The translations under genes were made by a program, and so were the position numbers. This document shows, piece by piece, positions 32,809 to 41,259 of a DNA stretch of 64,000 nt. How positions within the stretch are numbered: the stretch's first letter is position 1; each line of letters begins with the position of its first letter. A model generated the notes under the pieces. That model saw nothing but the letters and a program-made list of their open reading frames with translations. It was not told where the DNA came from and made no database searches. Source of the stretch: Merdimonas sp963929015 (GTDB lineage: Bacteria > Bacillota > Clostridia > Lachnospirales > Lachnospiraceae); NCBI RefSeq assembly GCF_963929015.1, contig NZ_CAWVHE010000003.1, positions 434,001 through 498,000 on the forward strand. Direction: 5' to 3'.

Positions 32809-34343
32809 CGATGGCAGAAGAAATGCTGAAAGTAAATGAATTTGAACACGGGATAGACGGGCCATACCATTCGCATCGGAGCTTCCAGCAGCTCTACGGG
32901 CCGGAGACAAACTATACTTACCGGGCAGACATCGCAGAAGAAATCTTGGGGGATACTGGGAAACTGATCGAAATGATTATGGATCATTACAAGGTGCAGT
33001 GCCCGAGGCTGGCGGCTCTGGACAACTACATGAAGGCCAGAAATGACGGGATTTACGATGATGAAAGCCGAAGGACAGAAAAAGAACGGGCTGACCACAG
33101 GGTAGCCCATAATTTTGCCAAGGTCATAAATGTGTTTGATGTTGGATACAACACGGGTGTCCCGATCAAGAAGGTTAGTGACATTGACCGAGTGAACGAG
33201 ATCATCAAAGAATATGATGATGCAAACGATATTGAAGCTTTGGACAGTGAGCTCTGGCGGGATATGAAGAAATATGGACGGGCCTATGAGCTACAGTACC
33301 GAAATGAAAAAGACCAGGACAGATCGGTGATCAGCAACGTGTTCGAGACATTTGTCTGCTATGGAACGGATGTGGAGCGGACGCCATTGTTTGCGGTCCG
33401 GTATCCGAGGTATCGGATCGGTACACAGGAAAGAGTCAGGGTCTTTGTTTATACGGATACAGAAGTCATATCATATAAAACCTGCGAAATGGCGGCACTA
33501 AAGCTGGAAGAAGAGAACAGGGAGCCCCATGAATGGGGAGAAGTTCCTGTCACAGAGTATTCCCCGGACAGATACCGGATGGGCGGCTACGAGGATGTGA
33601 TCCCGCAGATTGACGCTTATGATGCAGCGCAGTCTGATACGGCAAATTATATGACAGACTTGAATGAGGCAACACTGGTGATCACAGGTGACCTGAATCT
33701 GCAGAAATATACGGTTAAAGAATTAGTGGAAATGAAAATGGCTAATCTGCTGCTTTTGTCTTCAGGGATCAATCCGGATGGAAGCAGAGAACAGACGGAT
33801 GCCAAGTATGTGTACAAGCAGTACGATGTCACCGGATCAGAGGCATATAAGGACCGGCTGCAGAAGGATATCCACAAGATATCTATGGTGCCGGATCTGA
33901 CAGACGAGGCGTTTGCTGGTACGCAGTCTGGCGAGGCAATGAAGTATAAGCTGTTCGGGTTCCAGCAGATTGCGAAGTCAGGACAGCGTGGCTTCAAGAA
34001 GGGGCTCATGCGGCGATACCGGCTCCTCATGAACATCAAGAACTTTGTGAATGAGGCGGATAATACGGATCTAGGGAACCTGACAATTACATTTACGCCC
34101 AACCTTCCGAAGGCCATCCTTGAAGAGCTGAAAGCGTTGGTGGATGCTGGCATGGAGATTAGTCAGGAAACGCTGATGAGTCTTGCATCCTTTATCGAGG
34201 ACGTACAGGCAGAAATGGATCGGATTAATGCGGAAAAGAAAGAGGATCAGGAAGATGCGGTGATGAGGCGGATGTTTGGAGGTGCGGCAGATGGACAGCA
34301 CGACGTACTGGAAGAACCGGGAAGCGGAGCAGAGGAAGCATGA
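32805..34343 (+). CDS. Portal protein, SPP1 gp6-like
   Basis: The 512-residue protein has features of the SPP1 gp6 family: VAHNFAKVINVFDVGYNTGVPI early, the wing region, SGEAMKYKLFGF late, and an acidic C-terminus. Twelve copies form the DNA gate of the head. A GTG at 32805 overlaps the terminase stop and has AAAGGA upstream; the ATG at 32811 is the alternative. Confidence 0.9.
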   Translation: MTMAEEMLKVNEFEHGIDGPYHSHRSFQQLYGPETNYTYRADIAEEILGDTGKLIEMIMDHYKVQCPRLAALDNYMKARNDGIYDDESRRTEKERADHRVAHNFAKVINVFDVGYNTGVPIKKVSDIDRVNEIIKEYDDANDIEALDSELWRDMKKYGRAYELQYRNEKDQDRSVISNVFETFVCYGTDVERTPLFAVRYPRYRIGTQERVRVFVYTDTEVISYKTCEMAALKLEEENREPHEWGEVPVTEYSPDRYRMGGYEDVIPQIDAYDAAQSDTANYMTDLNEATLVITGDLNLQKYTVKELVEMKMANLLLLSSGINPDGSREQTDAKYVYKQYDVTGSEAYKDRLQKDIHKISMVPDLTDEAFAGTQSGEAMKYKLFGFQQIAKSGQRGFKKGLMRRYRLLMNIKNFVNEADNTDLGNLTITFTPNLPKAILEELKALVDAGMEISQETLMSLASFIEDVQAEMDRINAEKKEDQEDAVMRRMFGGAADGQHDVLEEPGSGAEEA

Positions 34344-35916
34344 CATAAAGGACGAGCAGGAGTACCGGAAGCACATCGAAGAGATCTACCAGAATATGAT
34401 CGATGAGATCGAGAAGGAGATCAATGGCTTTTATGGGAAGTATGCCAAGAAGGAAGGCATCACTCTGGCAGAAGCGAAAAAGCGTGCTGCTAAAGCTGAT
34501 ATCGAGGCACTGGGACGCAAGGCTGCCAAGTATGTGAAGGAGAAGAATTTCTCCCAGCAGGCAAATGAAGAGATGCGGCTGTACAATCTGACCATGAAAG
34601 TGAACCGCCTGGAACTCCTGAAGGCACAGATAGGGCTTGAGATGGTAGCCGGGTTCGATGAACTCCAGAAATACTACGATGAAAAGCTGACTGACCGGAC
34701 AATCGCCGAGTTTGAGAGGCAGGCCGGTATTCTGGGAAAGACGATCCAGGACAATGCCAAGGCCGCTAATGCGATTGTGAATGCCTCCTTCCACAATGCT
34801 ACCTTTTCTGACCGGATCTGGATGTACCAGGATATGCTCAAGAATGAACTGAACAGCCTGTTGCAGACGGGGCTGATCCAGGGACAGCACCCGCGGAAGC
34901 TGGCCGCTCATCTACGAAAGCGGTTTGGCGTCAGCCAGAGTAATGCGGAGCGGCTACTGATCACAGAAATGGCCAGGGTGCAGACGGAAGCGCAAAAGCA
35001 GTCTTTTGAGCGGAATGGCTTTGAGGAATACACATTCCTTGCTCTGGGCAATGCCTGTCCAATCTGCAAGGCGCTGGATGAGAAGCACTTCAAGGTAGCA
35101 AAGATGATGCCGGGGACGAATGCCCCACCGATGCATCCGCGTTGCAAATGCAGTACCAGCGCCTACGAGGACAGCGAAGATTATGAGGAATGGCTGGACC
35201 ATCTGAGTAAGGGTGGAACTACGGAAGAGTGGAACCGGTTGAAAAAGAAAAAGGAGGATGAGTCCGATGGTGGAAGAGCTATCTTCGAGAAAATTTCCGG
35301 AATATCGAAGCAGCGAAAAGAGTTTGAAGCTGGATTATCAAAAATGAAAAGTATGGATGTAAAGCTTCTACTTGAACAATCTCTTGAGAGGGTAACGATA
35401 AAACGTGCTAAGGGAAGTAAAACAAGATACTCATCAAAAGAAAATACGGTATATTTGTCAAAATATGCAAAATCAGATTCTGTGGCACATGAATTATTCC
35501 ATGAAATAGATGATACTTATGGATTGACAGAGAATGGAGCCTTTTCCCGTTCAATATCACAAGACTTCCGCAGGTTACAAAATATGTCAAAAGGGTATGG
35601 GAAATCTATTGAAGAAATGTTAAAAGAAAGATTTCCTGATTCTTTTAAAACCGGTACAACGGATTTTGAAATGAGGATGGAGTATAGGGGAATATCGGAT
35701 ATAATACATGGATGTAGCAAAGGAAGTATCTTTTTGGGGTGGGGGCATAGAGAGCCAGGATACTGGGATAGAAAGCTAGCTCTCGAAAAAGAAGCGTTTG
35801 CGCAATATGGCAGAATGATATATAATCAAGATGAGAAGGTATTAGATTTGTTTAACACATTATTCCCAGAAACATCAAAAGAAATGGACGAACGTATAAG
35901 GAGAGTGATAAAGTAA
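34291..35916 (+). CDS. MuF (SPP1 gp7-like) head protein fused to a C-terminal zincin domain, polymorphic-toxin type
   Basis: The 541-residue protein starts with a usual minor head protein (about 1-310). It contains the MuF block LLITEMARVQTEAQKQSFER and CPICKALDEKHF/HPRCKCSTSAY. After a charged linker comes an extra domain (about 330-541) with the metallopeptidase motif HELFHE (H400, E401, H404), GHREPGYWD and a later EKEAFAQYG (E501) that could be the third zinc ligand. The extra part is AT-rich, unlike the head part, as if acquired separately. MuF proteins with C-terminal toxin domains and a following immunity gene are a known polymorphic toxin family of temperate phages. The ATG at 34291 is chosen because GGAGGTG precedes it. 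Confidence 0.83.
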   Translation: MDSTTYWKNREAEQRKHDIKDEQEYRKHIEEIYQNMIDEIEKEINGFYGKYAKKEGITLAEAKKRAAKADIEALGRKAAKYVKEKNFSQQANEEMRLYNLTMKVNRLELLKAQIGLEMVAGFDELQKYYDEKLTDRTIAEFERQAGILGKTIQDNAKAANAIVNASFHNATFSDRIWMYQDMLKNELNSLLQTGLIQGQHPRKLAAHLRKRFGVSQSNAERLLITEMARVQTEAQKQSFERNGFEEYTFLALGNACPICKALDEKHFKVAKMMPGTNAPPMHPRCKCSTSAYEDSEDYEEWLDHLSKGGTTEEWNRLKKKKEDESDGGRAIFEKISGISKQRKEFEAGLSKMKSMDVKLLLEQSLERVTIKRAKGSKTRYSSKENTVYLSKYAKSDSVAHELFHEIDDTYGLTENGAFSRSISQDFRRLQNMSKGYGKSIEEMLKERFPDSFKTGTTDFEMRMEYRGISDIIHGCSKGSIFLGWGHREPGYWDRKLALEKEAFAQYGRMIYNQDEKVLDLFNTLFPETSKEMDERIRRVIK

Positions 35917-36098
35917 TGTGGTATGGTAAAGATACTGATCGCTTAAAAGAACTTCGCGCTGAATACAAAAGCCTATTTGGATATAATCCTGATGGGGAAA
36001 CATCCGTAGAGTACGATCAGTCAGGATATAAAGATTATATACATGATTTAGAAAAGGCAATAAAGACTAAGAAGCATTTAGCAGAGATTGCAGAATAG
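35916..36098 (+). CDS. Putative immunity protein of the MuF toxin, 60 residues
   Basis: The ATG overlaps the stop of the toxin gene in a TAATG junction, so the two are translated together. The product (MWYGKDTDRLKELRAEYKSL onward) is small, acidic and helical, and a terminator follows directly. Such position and size fit an immunity protein for the zincin domain. There is no sequence proof; it could also be a small structural accessory. Confidence 0.6.
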   Translation: MWYGKDTDRLKELRAEYKSLFGYNPDGETSVEYDQSGYKDYIHDLEKAIKTKKHLAEIAE

Positions 36099-36099
36099 G

Positions 36100-36132
36100 T
36101 ACCACCAGTCAGAAATGGCCGGTGGTATTTTT
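36100..36132 (+). terminator. Terminator after the toxin/immunity pair
   Basis: TACCACC (36100-36106) and GGTGGTA (36121-36127) pair around a 14-nt loop and are followed by TTTTT. An intrinsic terminator within the head operon suggests that the toxin/immunity segment came in as a unit or that late transcription must read through it. Confidence 0.65.
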
Positions 36133-36165
36133 ATATCCATTTTTAAGAAAGGAAAGGTGAAGAAC

Positions 36166-36678
36166 ATGAAATTTACAGAGGCGTTAAAGAACATGAAGAA
36201 AGGAATTCCGATGAAACTTCCGTCATGGGGAGGCTATTGGTATTGGGATCCGGAAAAAGAAACGATTATGATGAAATGCCGGGCGGTTGACTCGGATACT
36301 GGAAAGGATCTGCTTGATATCAGAGAAACGCAGCGTGTTGAGTATACCTTGACAAATGTACTGTCTGACGAGTGGATCCCAGCTACAGAAGAAAATACAA
36401 CCATATTGGGAGGAACTCCGACTTTCAGCTTTGGTGATGCCATCAAGTACATGAAACGCGGACTTAAAGTGAAGCGCCAGGGCTGGAACGGGAAAAAACA
36501 GCATATCGAACTGGCTAGGAACATTAGCTATGTTACATCGGACGGAAGTGTACAGAATTGTGAACATGAAGCCATCGGAAATATGGCTATTGCTTTTGTC
36601 GGGACATCAGGTGTACAGATGGGGTGGCTTGCTTCTCAAGCTGACATGTTGGCTGAAGACTGGATTTTTGCAGAGTAG
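36166..36678 (+). CDS. Tandem Tad2-like (DUF2829) protein, candidate Thoeris anti-defence
   Basis: The 170-residue protein consists of two related halves. The first (about 1-76) begins MKFTEALKNMKKGIPMKLPS, continues GGYWYWD and ends LSDEWIPA. The second (about 86-170) begins FSFGDAIKYMKRGLKVKR, has QGWNGKK and ends GWLASQADMLAEDWIFAE. Both follow the DUF2829/Tad2 pattern; Tad2 binds the signalling nucleotide of Thoeris defence. Tad2 proteins usually have one domain, so the doubled form is notable. GGAAAGGTG fixes the start at 36166. Ligand binding is inferred. Confidence 0.68.
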   Translation: MKFTEALKNMKKGIPMKLPSWGGYWYWDPEKETIMMKCRAVDSDTGKDLLDIRETQRVEYTLTNVLSDEWIPATEENTTILGGTPTFSFGDAIKYMKRGLKVKRQGWNGKKQHIELARNISYVTSDGSVQNCEHEAIGNMAIAFVGTSGVQMGWLASQADMLAEDWIFAE

Positions 36679-36743
36679 AGAGGCGGTGATCCAGACATCT
36701 CCCACCGGCGGGGAATGACCGGGACAGCAAAGGAGTGGTGTGA

Positions 36744-37031
36744 TTGATTGCAGTGAGCGTCCGGAAGGACGGGATCACGGTGGACGGCCATGCGAATTAT
36801 GCAGAGGCCGGGAAGGATATTGTCTGTGCCGGCGTGACGGCGCTGGTGCAGGGGCTGATCAGATCTGTTGAGAGTCTAGCTAGCGACAAAATCGAATATG
36901 AGATATCACCCGGAAGGGCTGATATACATTACTGGGATCTGTCGGAAGCAGGAACGCTTCTGGTGGATTCCTTTTTCATTGGCGTCTGTCAGATCGCTGA
37001 TGATTTTCCGGATCATGTCCGGATCGAATGA
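36744..37031 (+). CDS. prp: Prp-type cysteine protease (prohead/scaffold processing)
   Basis: The 95-residue protein has the Prp (YsxB) catalytic pair in DGHANYAEAG (H16) and DIVCAGVTAL (C28), twelve residues apart as in the staphylococcal ribosomal-processing protease that trims L27. It lies directly before scaffold and capsid genes, both of which carry an L27-like LQLF motif near their N-termini. It therefore probably matures phage head proteins. TTG start at 36744 after AGGAGTGGTG. Confidence 0.8.
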   Translation: MIAVSVRKDGITVDGHANYAEAGKDIVCAGVTALVQGLIRSVESLASDKIEYEISPGRADIHYWDLSEAGTLLVDSFFIGVCQIADDFPDHVRIE

Positions 37032-37149
37032 CCAGGCGTGAGTGTCAGAAAACCTTACGGATACGGCAGGCGTGGAACCGTCCAAAGCTACGGTGGCCAG
37101 GCGTGGAGGCCTTAAACTACGGAATACAAAAATGGAGGTATTATAACTC

Positions 37150-37764
37150 ATGAAATTAAAAGATCTTTTAAAATTACAGTTATTTGCTGATGACTCTGGA
37201 AGTGGCGATGGAGGAAGCTCCGAATCGGGAGGAAATCCTGGAGGCGGATCAGATCCGGACGGAGATGATCCGAACGATGGTGGAGATGATGACGACGATC
37301 CGGATCCGGAGAAAAAGTACACCGTGGAAGAGGTGAACAATCTCATCAAGCGGAAAAAAGCCGAGTGGGAAAAACAGCGGAAGAAAGATGATGATGAGGC
37401 AAAGAAGTTTGCCAAGATGAACGCCCAGGAAAAAGCCGAGTATAAACAGCAGCAGCTGGAGAAGCGGATTCAGGAGCTGGAGGACGAGAAGACGCTCTCG
37501 GGAATGAGGGATGAAGCCAGGAAGCAGCTGTCCGAGAAGGGGATCAATATCTCTGACAACCTTTTGGAATTTATGGTGTCCAAAGATGCTGAAAAAACGA
37601 AAAAGGCTGTCGATTCTTTTGCGGAGCTGTTTAACGCTGCTGTGAATGAGGCCGTCAAAGGGAAAGCACGGCAGACTACCCCGAAAGAGGGCGGTGGCTT
37701 TGTGGGAGGGAAAGAGAAACTTAACATCAAAGAGATGGCGAAAGAAGCTAGGATCATAAAATAA
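37150..37764 (+). CDS. Scaffolding protein (DUF4355 type)
   Basis: The 204-residue protein is extremely acidic and low-complexity at first (GGSSESGGNPGGGSDPDGDD), then a long charged coiled coil (about 55-130), then a C-terminal helical capsid-binding part. This is the usual make-up of Firmicute phage scaffolds. Its N-terminus MKLKDLLKLQLFADDSG holds a Prp-like site, LQLF/A at residues 9-13. Confidence 0.82.
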   Translation: MKLKDLLKLQLFADDSGSGDGGSSESGGNPGGGSDPDGDDPNDGGDDDDDPDPEKKYTVEEVNNLIKRKKAEWEKQRKKDDDEAKKFAKMNAQEKAEYKQQQLEKRIQELEDEKTLSGMRDEARKQLSEKGINISDNLLEFMVSKDAEKTKKAVDSFAELFNAAVNEAVKGKARQTTPKEGGGFVGGKEKLNIKEMAKEARIIK

Positions 37765-37780
37765 TGGAGGTATGAAGAAC

Positions 37781-38998
37781 ATGAATGTAAACAAAAAGAT
37801 GCTGAAGAAGATGAATTTGCAGCTGTTCGGGCAGACATTTAATCCGGACAATGTGACCATGTACGAACACAAGGATGGAACCATCCCGGAGAAGTACAAT
37901 AAACTGATTCTAAAAGATGTCATGGACGGTAGCAAGGTGATGCAGCTGGCCAAGTACGAAGAGATGGACAGCAAGGAAAAGAAGTTTGAATACTTTGCGA
38001 AAGGGCCTGGCGCTTACTGGGTAGGTGAGGGTGAGAAGATCCAGACGTCTAAACCGCAGTGGCTCCAGGTGACAATGGTGGCAAAGAAGCTAGGTGTTAT
38101 CATTCCCTGCTCTCGGGAGTTCCTGCACTATAAGATGTCTGACTTCTTCGAGCAGATGAAGCCGAAGATCGCAGAGGCGTTTTACAAGAAGTTTGATGAA
38201 GCTGCGATCCTTAATATGGAAAACCCGTTCCCACAGTCTGTAGATGAATCTGCTCTGGCTGCCGGCAACCTGGTCAGCGGTGGAATCTCTTACGACAATA
38301 TCCTTGAGATGGAGGATATCCTGAACAACGAGGACTACGATGTAAACGCCTTTATTTCCACCAAGAAGAACCGCAGCACACTCCGGAATGTGAACAAGAT
38401 CGAGAATGGTGTAATCGTGGAGTCCTTGTATGACAGAGGCGCAAATACCATCGACGGTCTCCCGGTTGCTGATCTGAAAGGACTGGAAAGAGGAAACCTG
38501 TATGCAGGTGATTTCGATTACATGTACTATGGTATCCCGTTTGGAATGTCCTACAAAATCGATGAGTCCGCACAGCTGTCTACCCTGAAAAATGCAGATG
38601 GTACCCCGGTGAATCTGTTTGAGCAGGAACTGGCGGCCCTTCGTGTGACGATGGATGTGGCATTCATGATCGTGAAAGATGAGGCATTCGTGAAACTGGA
38701 GGCTGGAACATCTCAGCTTGGAACTCTTACAGTAGCATCCATCGCTGGAACAGCTGAAGGTGATACCAAAATCACGATCACCGAGCCCAAGGGTGATGGA
38801 AACTCCTATAAGTATAAAGTGGGAGACGCCGCTGCTGAAGTGAGCTATAAGCAGAGTGTTCGAAACTGGACTGCTTGGGACGGAGCCAGCGATATCACTG
38901 CGGAGACTGGTAAGACCATTACCGTAGTAGAGTGTGATGCGGAATACCTGGCTCTGAAGGCAGGTTCGCAGACGGTAACATCTAAAGCATCTGAGTAG
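37781..38998 (+). CDS. Major capsid protein, HK97 fold with C-terminal extension
   Basis: The 405-residue protein has an N-terminal Prp-like site (NLQLF/G, residues 12-17), a central HK97-type body (PGAYWVGEGEKIQTSKPQW, PCSREFLHY, VNAFISTKKNRSTLRN) and an additional beta-rich domain after about residue 308 (LGTLTVASIAGTAEGDTKIT and onward). The added domain looks like an Ig-like module on the capsid outside. The ATG at 37781 has GGAGGT at the right distance. Confidence 0.88.
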   Translation: MNVNKKMLKKMNLQLFGQTFNPDNVTMYEHKDGTIPEKYNKLILKDVMDGSKVMQLAKYEEMDSKEKKFEYFAKGPGAYWVGEGEKIQTSKPQWLQVTMVAKKLGVIIPCSREFLHYKMSDFFEQMKPKIAEAFYKKFDEAAILNMENPFPQSVDESALAAGNLVSGGISYDNILEMEDILNNEDYDVNAFISTKKNRSTLRNVNKIENGVIVESLYDRGANTIDGLPVADLKGLERGNLYAGDFDYMYYGIPFGMSYKIDESAQLSTLKNADGTPVNLFEQELAALRVTMDVAFMIVKDEAFVKLEAGTSQLGTLTVASIAGTAEGDTKITITEPKGDGNSYKYKVGDAAAEVSYKQSVRNWTAWDGASDITAETGKTITVVECDAEYLALKAGSQTVTSKASE

Positions 38999-39010
38999 GA
39001 GGGATAAGCC

Positions 39011-39223
39011 ATGTATAAGGTGATCAAACATTTTCACGATCTGCAGGATGCAACGAAGACAAAAAGCGGTGTGGTCTATCGTGAGTACAATGTGGGGGAT
39101 GAATACCCCCGCAAAGGACTCAAGGTATCTGAGGATCGTCTGAAGGAACTGTCCGGAAAGGACAATAAGCAGGGGACGCCGTTGATCGAAGAGGTAAAAG
39201 AGGAAACGCCTGTGAAGAAATAG
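39011..39223 (+). CDS. Small head-associated protein, 70 residues
   Basis: GGAGGGATAAGCC precedes the ATG. The product is a short beta/alpha protein (MYKVIKHFHDLQDATKTKSG) with a lysine-rich tail, in the position between capsid and connector genes. Possibly a head decoration or fibre base; not identified. Confidence 0.55.
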   Translation: MYKVIKHFHDLQDATKTKSGVVYREYNVGDEYPRKGLKVSEDRLKELSGKDNKQGTPLIEEVKEETPVKK

Positions 39224-39238
39224 AAAGGCGGTGGTACT

Positions 39239-39571
39239 ATGCTGGAAGATCTGAAACGGATGCTGGGGCTGTCCGGCCAAAAGGATGAGGAGCTGGATCA
39301 GAAGCTGAACTGGATTCTCACTACCACCAGGGCAAGGCTGAAGGTTCTTCTGGGCGGTATCGATCCGGAAGATGATTTGAATTACATCATCACGGAAGTG
39401 TCAATCGTCCGGTATAACCGGATCGGCTCTGAAGGTTTCCAGTCCCACACGGTAGAAGGAGAGAGCGTGGGCTTCTTGAACTCGGATTTTGACGCTTACA
39501 TGGATGATATCCAGGCATACAAGGATGCAAAGAACATTGATGTTTCAAAAGGAGGGATCCGCTGGATATGA
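39239..39571 (+). CDS. Head-tail connector protein (gp6-like)
   Basis: The 110-residue protein (LEDLKRMLGLSGQKDEELDQ, EVSIVRYNRIGSEGFQSHTVEG) fits the small helical Phage_connect_1 family that forms the adaptor ring under the portal. It starts the usual run of four connector and completion genes and overlaps the next gene by 4 bp. Confidence 0.8.
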   Translation: MLEDLKRMLGLSGQKDEELDQKLNWILTTTRARLKVLLGGIDPEDDLNYIITEVSIVRYNRIGSEGFQSHTVEGESVGFLNSDFDAYMDDIQAYKDAKNIDVSKGGIRWI

Positions 39572-39870
39572 GATATGATACACCAATATGCTTTCAGAGG
39601 ATCACTCCTGGCGAGTATGATCCGAAGACCGGGAACTATGGCGAGGATACTGTGGAGGAAACCCAGCGGTACGCCTCTATTATGGATACCGGAGCAGTCA
39701 TGTTGAAGTTTGTCTATGATGGTCCGAAGCAGGGCAGCCTGACGATCCAGATCCAGAACCACTACGAGGAGCCGTTTGACCGGATCCGGGTGGGAGAGAA
39801 GGTCTACAGCGTGGATTTTTCTCGGTCGCTCCGGACAAAGCATACGTTTGTAGTATCGGAGGTGCAGTGA
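39568..39870 (+). CDS. Head-tail joining (stopper) protein
   Basis: The 100-residue beta-rich protein (YDTPICFQRITPGEYDPKTG, IRVGEKVYSVDFSR) fits the head closure/stopper type by size, fold impression and position after the connector. The ATG overlaps the preceding stop. Confidence 0.7.
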   Translation: MRYDTPICFQRITPGEYDPKTGNYGEDTVEETQRYASIMDTGAVMLKFVYDGPKQGSLTIQIQNHYEEPFDRIRVGEKVYSVDFSRSLRTKHTFVVSEVQ

Positions 39871-40205
39871 TGGGTGGAATTAAGGTTGTAGGACTTGAGA
39901 GACTGCAGAAGAAGCTGAAGCAGAATGTCCAGATGGAAGACGTGAAGAAAGTAGTCAGGCATAATGGAGCCGAGATGCTGGCGAAAGCGCAGCAGAAGGC
40001 GCCGGTAGATACCGGGTATTTGAAGCGTAGCATCGGACTTGAATTCACAGACGGAGGTATGTCTGCAGAGGTGGAGCCAAAAGCAGATTATGGAGCCTAT
40101 GTGGAACTGGGCACACGAAAGATGGAAGCACAGCCTTATCTGAAACCCGCATTTGAGGAGCAATCCAAAGAGTTTCGAAAGGACATGCAAAAACTGGTAG
40201 AGTGA
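39870..40205 (+). CDS. HK97 gp10-like neck/tail completion protein
   Basis: The 111-residue protein has the HK97 gp10 signature: LAKAQQKAPVDTGYLKRSIG and YGAYVELGTRKMEAQPYLKPA. It joins the tail to the neck. The ATG at 39870 shares a base with the preceding stop (TGATG). Confidence 0.88.
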   Translation: MGGIKVVGLERLQKKLKQNVQMEDVKKVVRHNGAEMLAKAQQKAPVDTGYLKRSIGLEFTDGGMSAEVEPKADYGAYVELGTRKMEAQPYLKPAFEEQSKEFRKDMQKLVE

Positions 40206-40216
40206 GGTGATCAGAC

Positions 40217-40600
40217 GTGGATCCACAGCAGGAATTATTCACAGAGCTGCTTCTGCAGCTGAAAAAGACGGAATATGACGTGTATGACACCTTCCTCCCG
40301 CCGGAGGACACGCCGTATCCGTTTATCTACCTTGCAGATAGCCAGCAGTCCGATCGGCAGACAAAAGGCGCTGTGATCGGCAGTGTGTACCAGACGATCC
40401 ATGTCTGGCACAACAACCCCAGGCAGCGGGGGACGGTGTCAAAGATGCTGCTTGATATCAAAAAGATCTGTTATGGTCTGGAACATACGGCAGGATATGG
40501 CTGGATGATCGCAAACGTGAATCAGCGGATCCTGCCGGACAACACAACAAAGACTCCACTTCTGCACGGGCTGCTGGAAGTGGAGTTTAAATTTTCATAA
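40217..40600 (+). CDS. Tail terminator/completion protein
   Basis: The 127-residue protein (YDVYDTFLPPEDTPYPFIYLA, VYQTIHVWHNN) has the position and pattern of tail terminators that cap the tail tube. GTG start with GAGGTGATCAGAC upstream. Confidence 0.72.
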   Translation: MDPQQELFTELLLQLKKTEYDVYDTFLPPEDTPYPFIYLADSQQSDRQTKGAVIGSVYQTIHVWHNNPRQRGTVSKMLLDIKKICYGLEHTAGYGWMIANVNQRILPDNTTKTPLLHGLLEVEFKFS

Positions 40601-40616
40601 AAATGGAGGTATAAAA

Positions 40617-41201
40617 ATGATTTTAGCAAAAGAAATCAAAGAAAAGCTGGCGAAGCATTATGCAGCACCGGAATTTGTTGAATATGCATTGCAGACATTT
40701 GCAGAGGCAGTACAGGGAAAGAAACTTGTGTATCTGTACAGGATCGCATCTAAAGCCGCAACGGTAGATGGAGCCACTCTGGCATTCACAACGGAAAACG
40801 GACGGACAAAGAGTAAGGATGCAGATTCTACGGCTACAAAGGATGGTCCGATCCGGACTCCCGGCGCTGCAGAGTCCGAGGTTACCGTGACTTCTATTCT
40901 TGCAAAAGGCGATGAGATGATCGATGATCTGGAAGATGCAATGGATGACGATGAACTGATGGAAATCTGGGAGGCCAATCTGGATGAACCGGCCGAAGCA
41001 GGCGACAACAAGTTCAAGGGAAGATATTTCCAGGGGTATCTGACAGAATTTGAGAAGACATCTTCTGCAGAGGATTATGTAGAGTGCAGCCTGACGTTTG
41101 GAATCAATGGATCCGGCGCGGCCGGTGATGTCACAGTGACTACGGAGCAGCAGGAAGTTGCGGCATATGTATTTAAGGACACACAGAAAACAGGAGCATA
41201 A
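40617..41201 (+). CDS. Major tail tube protein, TP901-1 type
   Basis: The 194-residue protein is acidic and beta-rich (YLYRIASKAATVDGATLAF, KFKGRYFQGYLTEFEK), with the length and place of the TP901-1 tail tube subunit. A hairpin follows at once, which suits a gene needing higher expression than its neighbours. Confidence 0.82.
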   Translation: MILAKEIKEKLAKHYAAPEFVEYALQTFAEAVQGKKLVYLYRIASKAATVDGATLAFTTENGRTKSKDADSTATKDGPIRTPGAAESEVTVTSILAKGDEMIDDLEDAMDDDELMEIWEANLDEPAEAGDNKFKGRYFQGYLTEFEKTSSAEDYVECSLTFGINGSGAAGDVTVTTEQQEVAAYVFKDTQKTGA

Positions 41202-41227
41202 GAGAGCGGCGTAGATCCGCTCTCTTT
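41202..41227 (+). terminator. Hairpin after the tail tube gene
   Basis: GAGAGCGG and CCGCTCTC form a perfect 8-bp stem with a 7-nt loop and are followed by TTTCTG. It may partly terminate late transcription, giving excess tail tube mRNA. Confidence 0.65.
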
Positions 41228-41259
41228 CTGATTATAGAAAAACCGGAAAGGAGTTTGAC

